DNA from: Lautropia sp. SCN 70-15
Lineage (GTDB): Bacteria; Pseudomonadota; Gammaproteobacteria; Burkholderiales; Burkholderiaceae_E
DNA: 5,580 nt
Reading direction: 5' to 3'
NCBI GenBank assembly: GCA_001724315.1
Contig: MEEC01000187.1
Coordinates: forward strand, 1-5,580
The notes below the pieces were generated by a model that saw nothing but the letters and a program-made list of their open reading frames with translations, ran no database searches and had not been told where the DNA came from. The position numbers and the translations under genes are program-made. Shown one piece after another: positions 5,046 through 5,580 of the stretch. The stretch's first letter is position 1. Each line of letters begins with the position of its first letter.

Positions 5046-5580
5046 ATGACTGATGCCCACAACCTCCGCGCCGGCTTCGACCGCAGCCTGAGCCCCGGTA
5101 ACCGCCCCGCCCTGCTGGTCGTCGACTTCCAGCGCGGCTTCACCGAGCCGGGGCTGAGCCCCCTGGCGTCGGACTGCTCGGCGACCGTCTCGGCCACCGC
5201 CGAGTTGATCCGCGCCTTCCGCGGCCTGGGCCCGGTGATCTTCACCGTGATCGGCTACGCGCCCAATCTGTCGGACACGGGCCGCTGGATCGACAAATGC
5301 AGCGCACTCGACACGCTGATCCGCGGCACACCGGCCTGCGAGCTCGATCCGCGGCTGGGCCACGCGCCCGACGACGCCGTCATCACCAAGACCCAGGCCT
5401 CGGCCTTCTTCGGCACGCCGCTGGCCTCGATGCTGGCCGCCGCCCGCTGCGACATGCTGGTGGTGGCCGGCTGCACCACCAGCGGCTGCGTGCGCGCCAG
5501 CGTCGTCGACGCGCTCCAGCACGGCTACCCGCCCTTCGTGGTGCGCGACTGCGTGGCCGACCGCTCGCCCGCGCAGCCCG
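5046..5580 (+). CDS. Isochorismatase-family cysteine hydrolase, 3' end cut by window edge
   Basis: This is the first 178 residues of a cysteine hydrolase of the isochorismatase superfamily, probably an amidohydrolase. The catalytic triad is visible: Asp27 in LLVVDFQRGF (23-32), Lys115 in ITKTQASAFFGT (113-124) and Cys148 in AGCTTSGCVRAS (141-152). The TT pair before the cysteine gives the usual cis-peptide position. The GCTTSGCVRASVVDA stretch resembles N-carbamoylsarcosine amidohydrolase and maleamate amidohydrolase (NicF) more than isochorismatase proper, but the substrate is not certain. About 20-50 residues are expected beyond the edge. ATG 5046 is the only plausible start: upstream the frame has no ATG before a stop at 4992. 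There is no clear Shine-Dalgarno. The gene is divergent from the toxin-antitoxin operon, and the operon's -35 ends 1 bp before this start. Confidence 0.9.
   Translation, partial: MTDAHNLRAGFDRSLSPGNRPALLVVDFQRGFTEPGLSPLASDCSATVSATAELIRAFRGLGPVIFTVIGYAPNLSDTGRWIDKCSALDTLIRGTPACELDPRLGHAPDDAVITKTQASAFFGTPLASMLAAARCDMLVVAGCTTSGCVRASVVDALQHGYPPFVVRDCVADRSPAQP

Noticed and set aside
4913..5245. Minus-strand frame opposite the start of the hydrolase gene
   Set aside because: It is antisense to the isochorismatase-family gene, crosses the divergent promoter region and has no recognisable motif.

Overview
The window is GC-rich (roughly 70% by eye) and tightly packed with bacterial genes. GC-biased codon usage, a Tat-type lipoprotein peptidase, a PCuAC copper chaperone and a TauE/SafE permease together suggest a betaproteobacterium, probably Burkholderiales. 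That placement is inference: no rRNA or other phylogenetic marker is present.

Left block (1-2855). On the minus strand a periplasmic PCuAC copper chaperone (1894 to 1292) is followed by an MFS transporter (1292 to beyond the left edge). The chaperone stop and transporter start share one base (TGATG), so the two are very likely translationally coupled; a copper-related role for the transporter is a context inference. A 163-bp divergent region (1895-2057) separates them from a plus-strand TauE/SafE permease (2058-2855). It holds an inverted repeat beside the chaperone ribosome-binding site and a possible 31-codon upstream ORF whose stop overlaps the chaperone start.

Middle block (2866-4362). 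A minus-strand NlpC/P60 (C40) cell-wall peptidase with a Tat-type lipoprotein signal ends 10 bp from the TauE stop, tail to tail. It is divergent from a plus-strand SDR oxidoreductase resembling E. coli YgfF, which has a strong Shine-Dalgarno sequence.

Right block (4363-5580). A type II toxin-antitoxin pair lies on the minus strand: a ribbon-helix-helix antitoxin (4992 to 4735) and a MazF/PemK endoribonuclease (4751 to 4410), overlapping by 17 bp. A 14-bp-stem hairpin sits between the convergent SDR and mazF ends. Upstream of the antitoxin a short AT-richer stretch (47% GC over 4993-5045) carries a 12-bp palindrome, a 7-bp direct repeat and two face-to-face promoter candidates. It separates the module from a plus-strand isochorismatase-family cysteine hydrolase that runs off the right edge.

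No mobile element, tRNA, rRNA or CRISPR array is visible. I see no clearly new multi-gene system. The most interesting items are the coupled PCuAC-MFS pair with its leader, and the compact divergent promoter/operator shared by the toxin-antitoxin module and the hydrolase.
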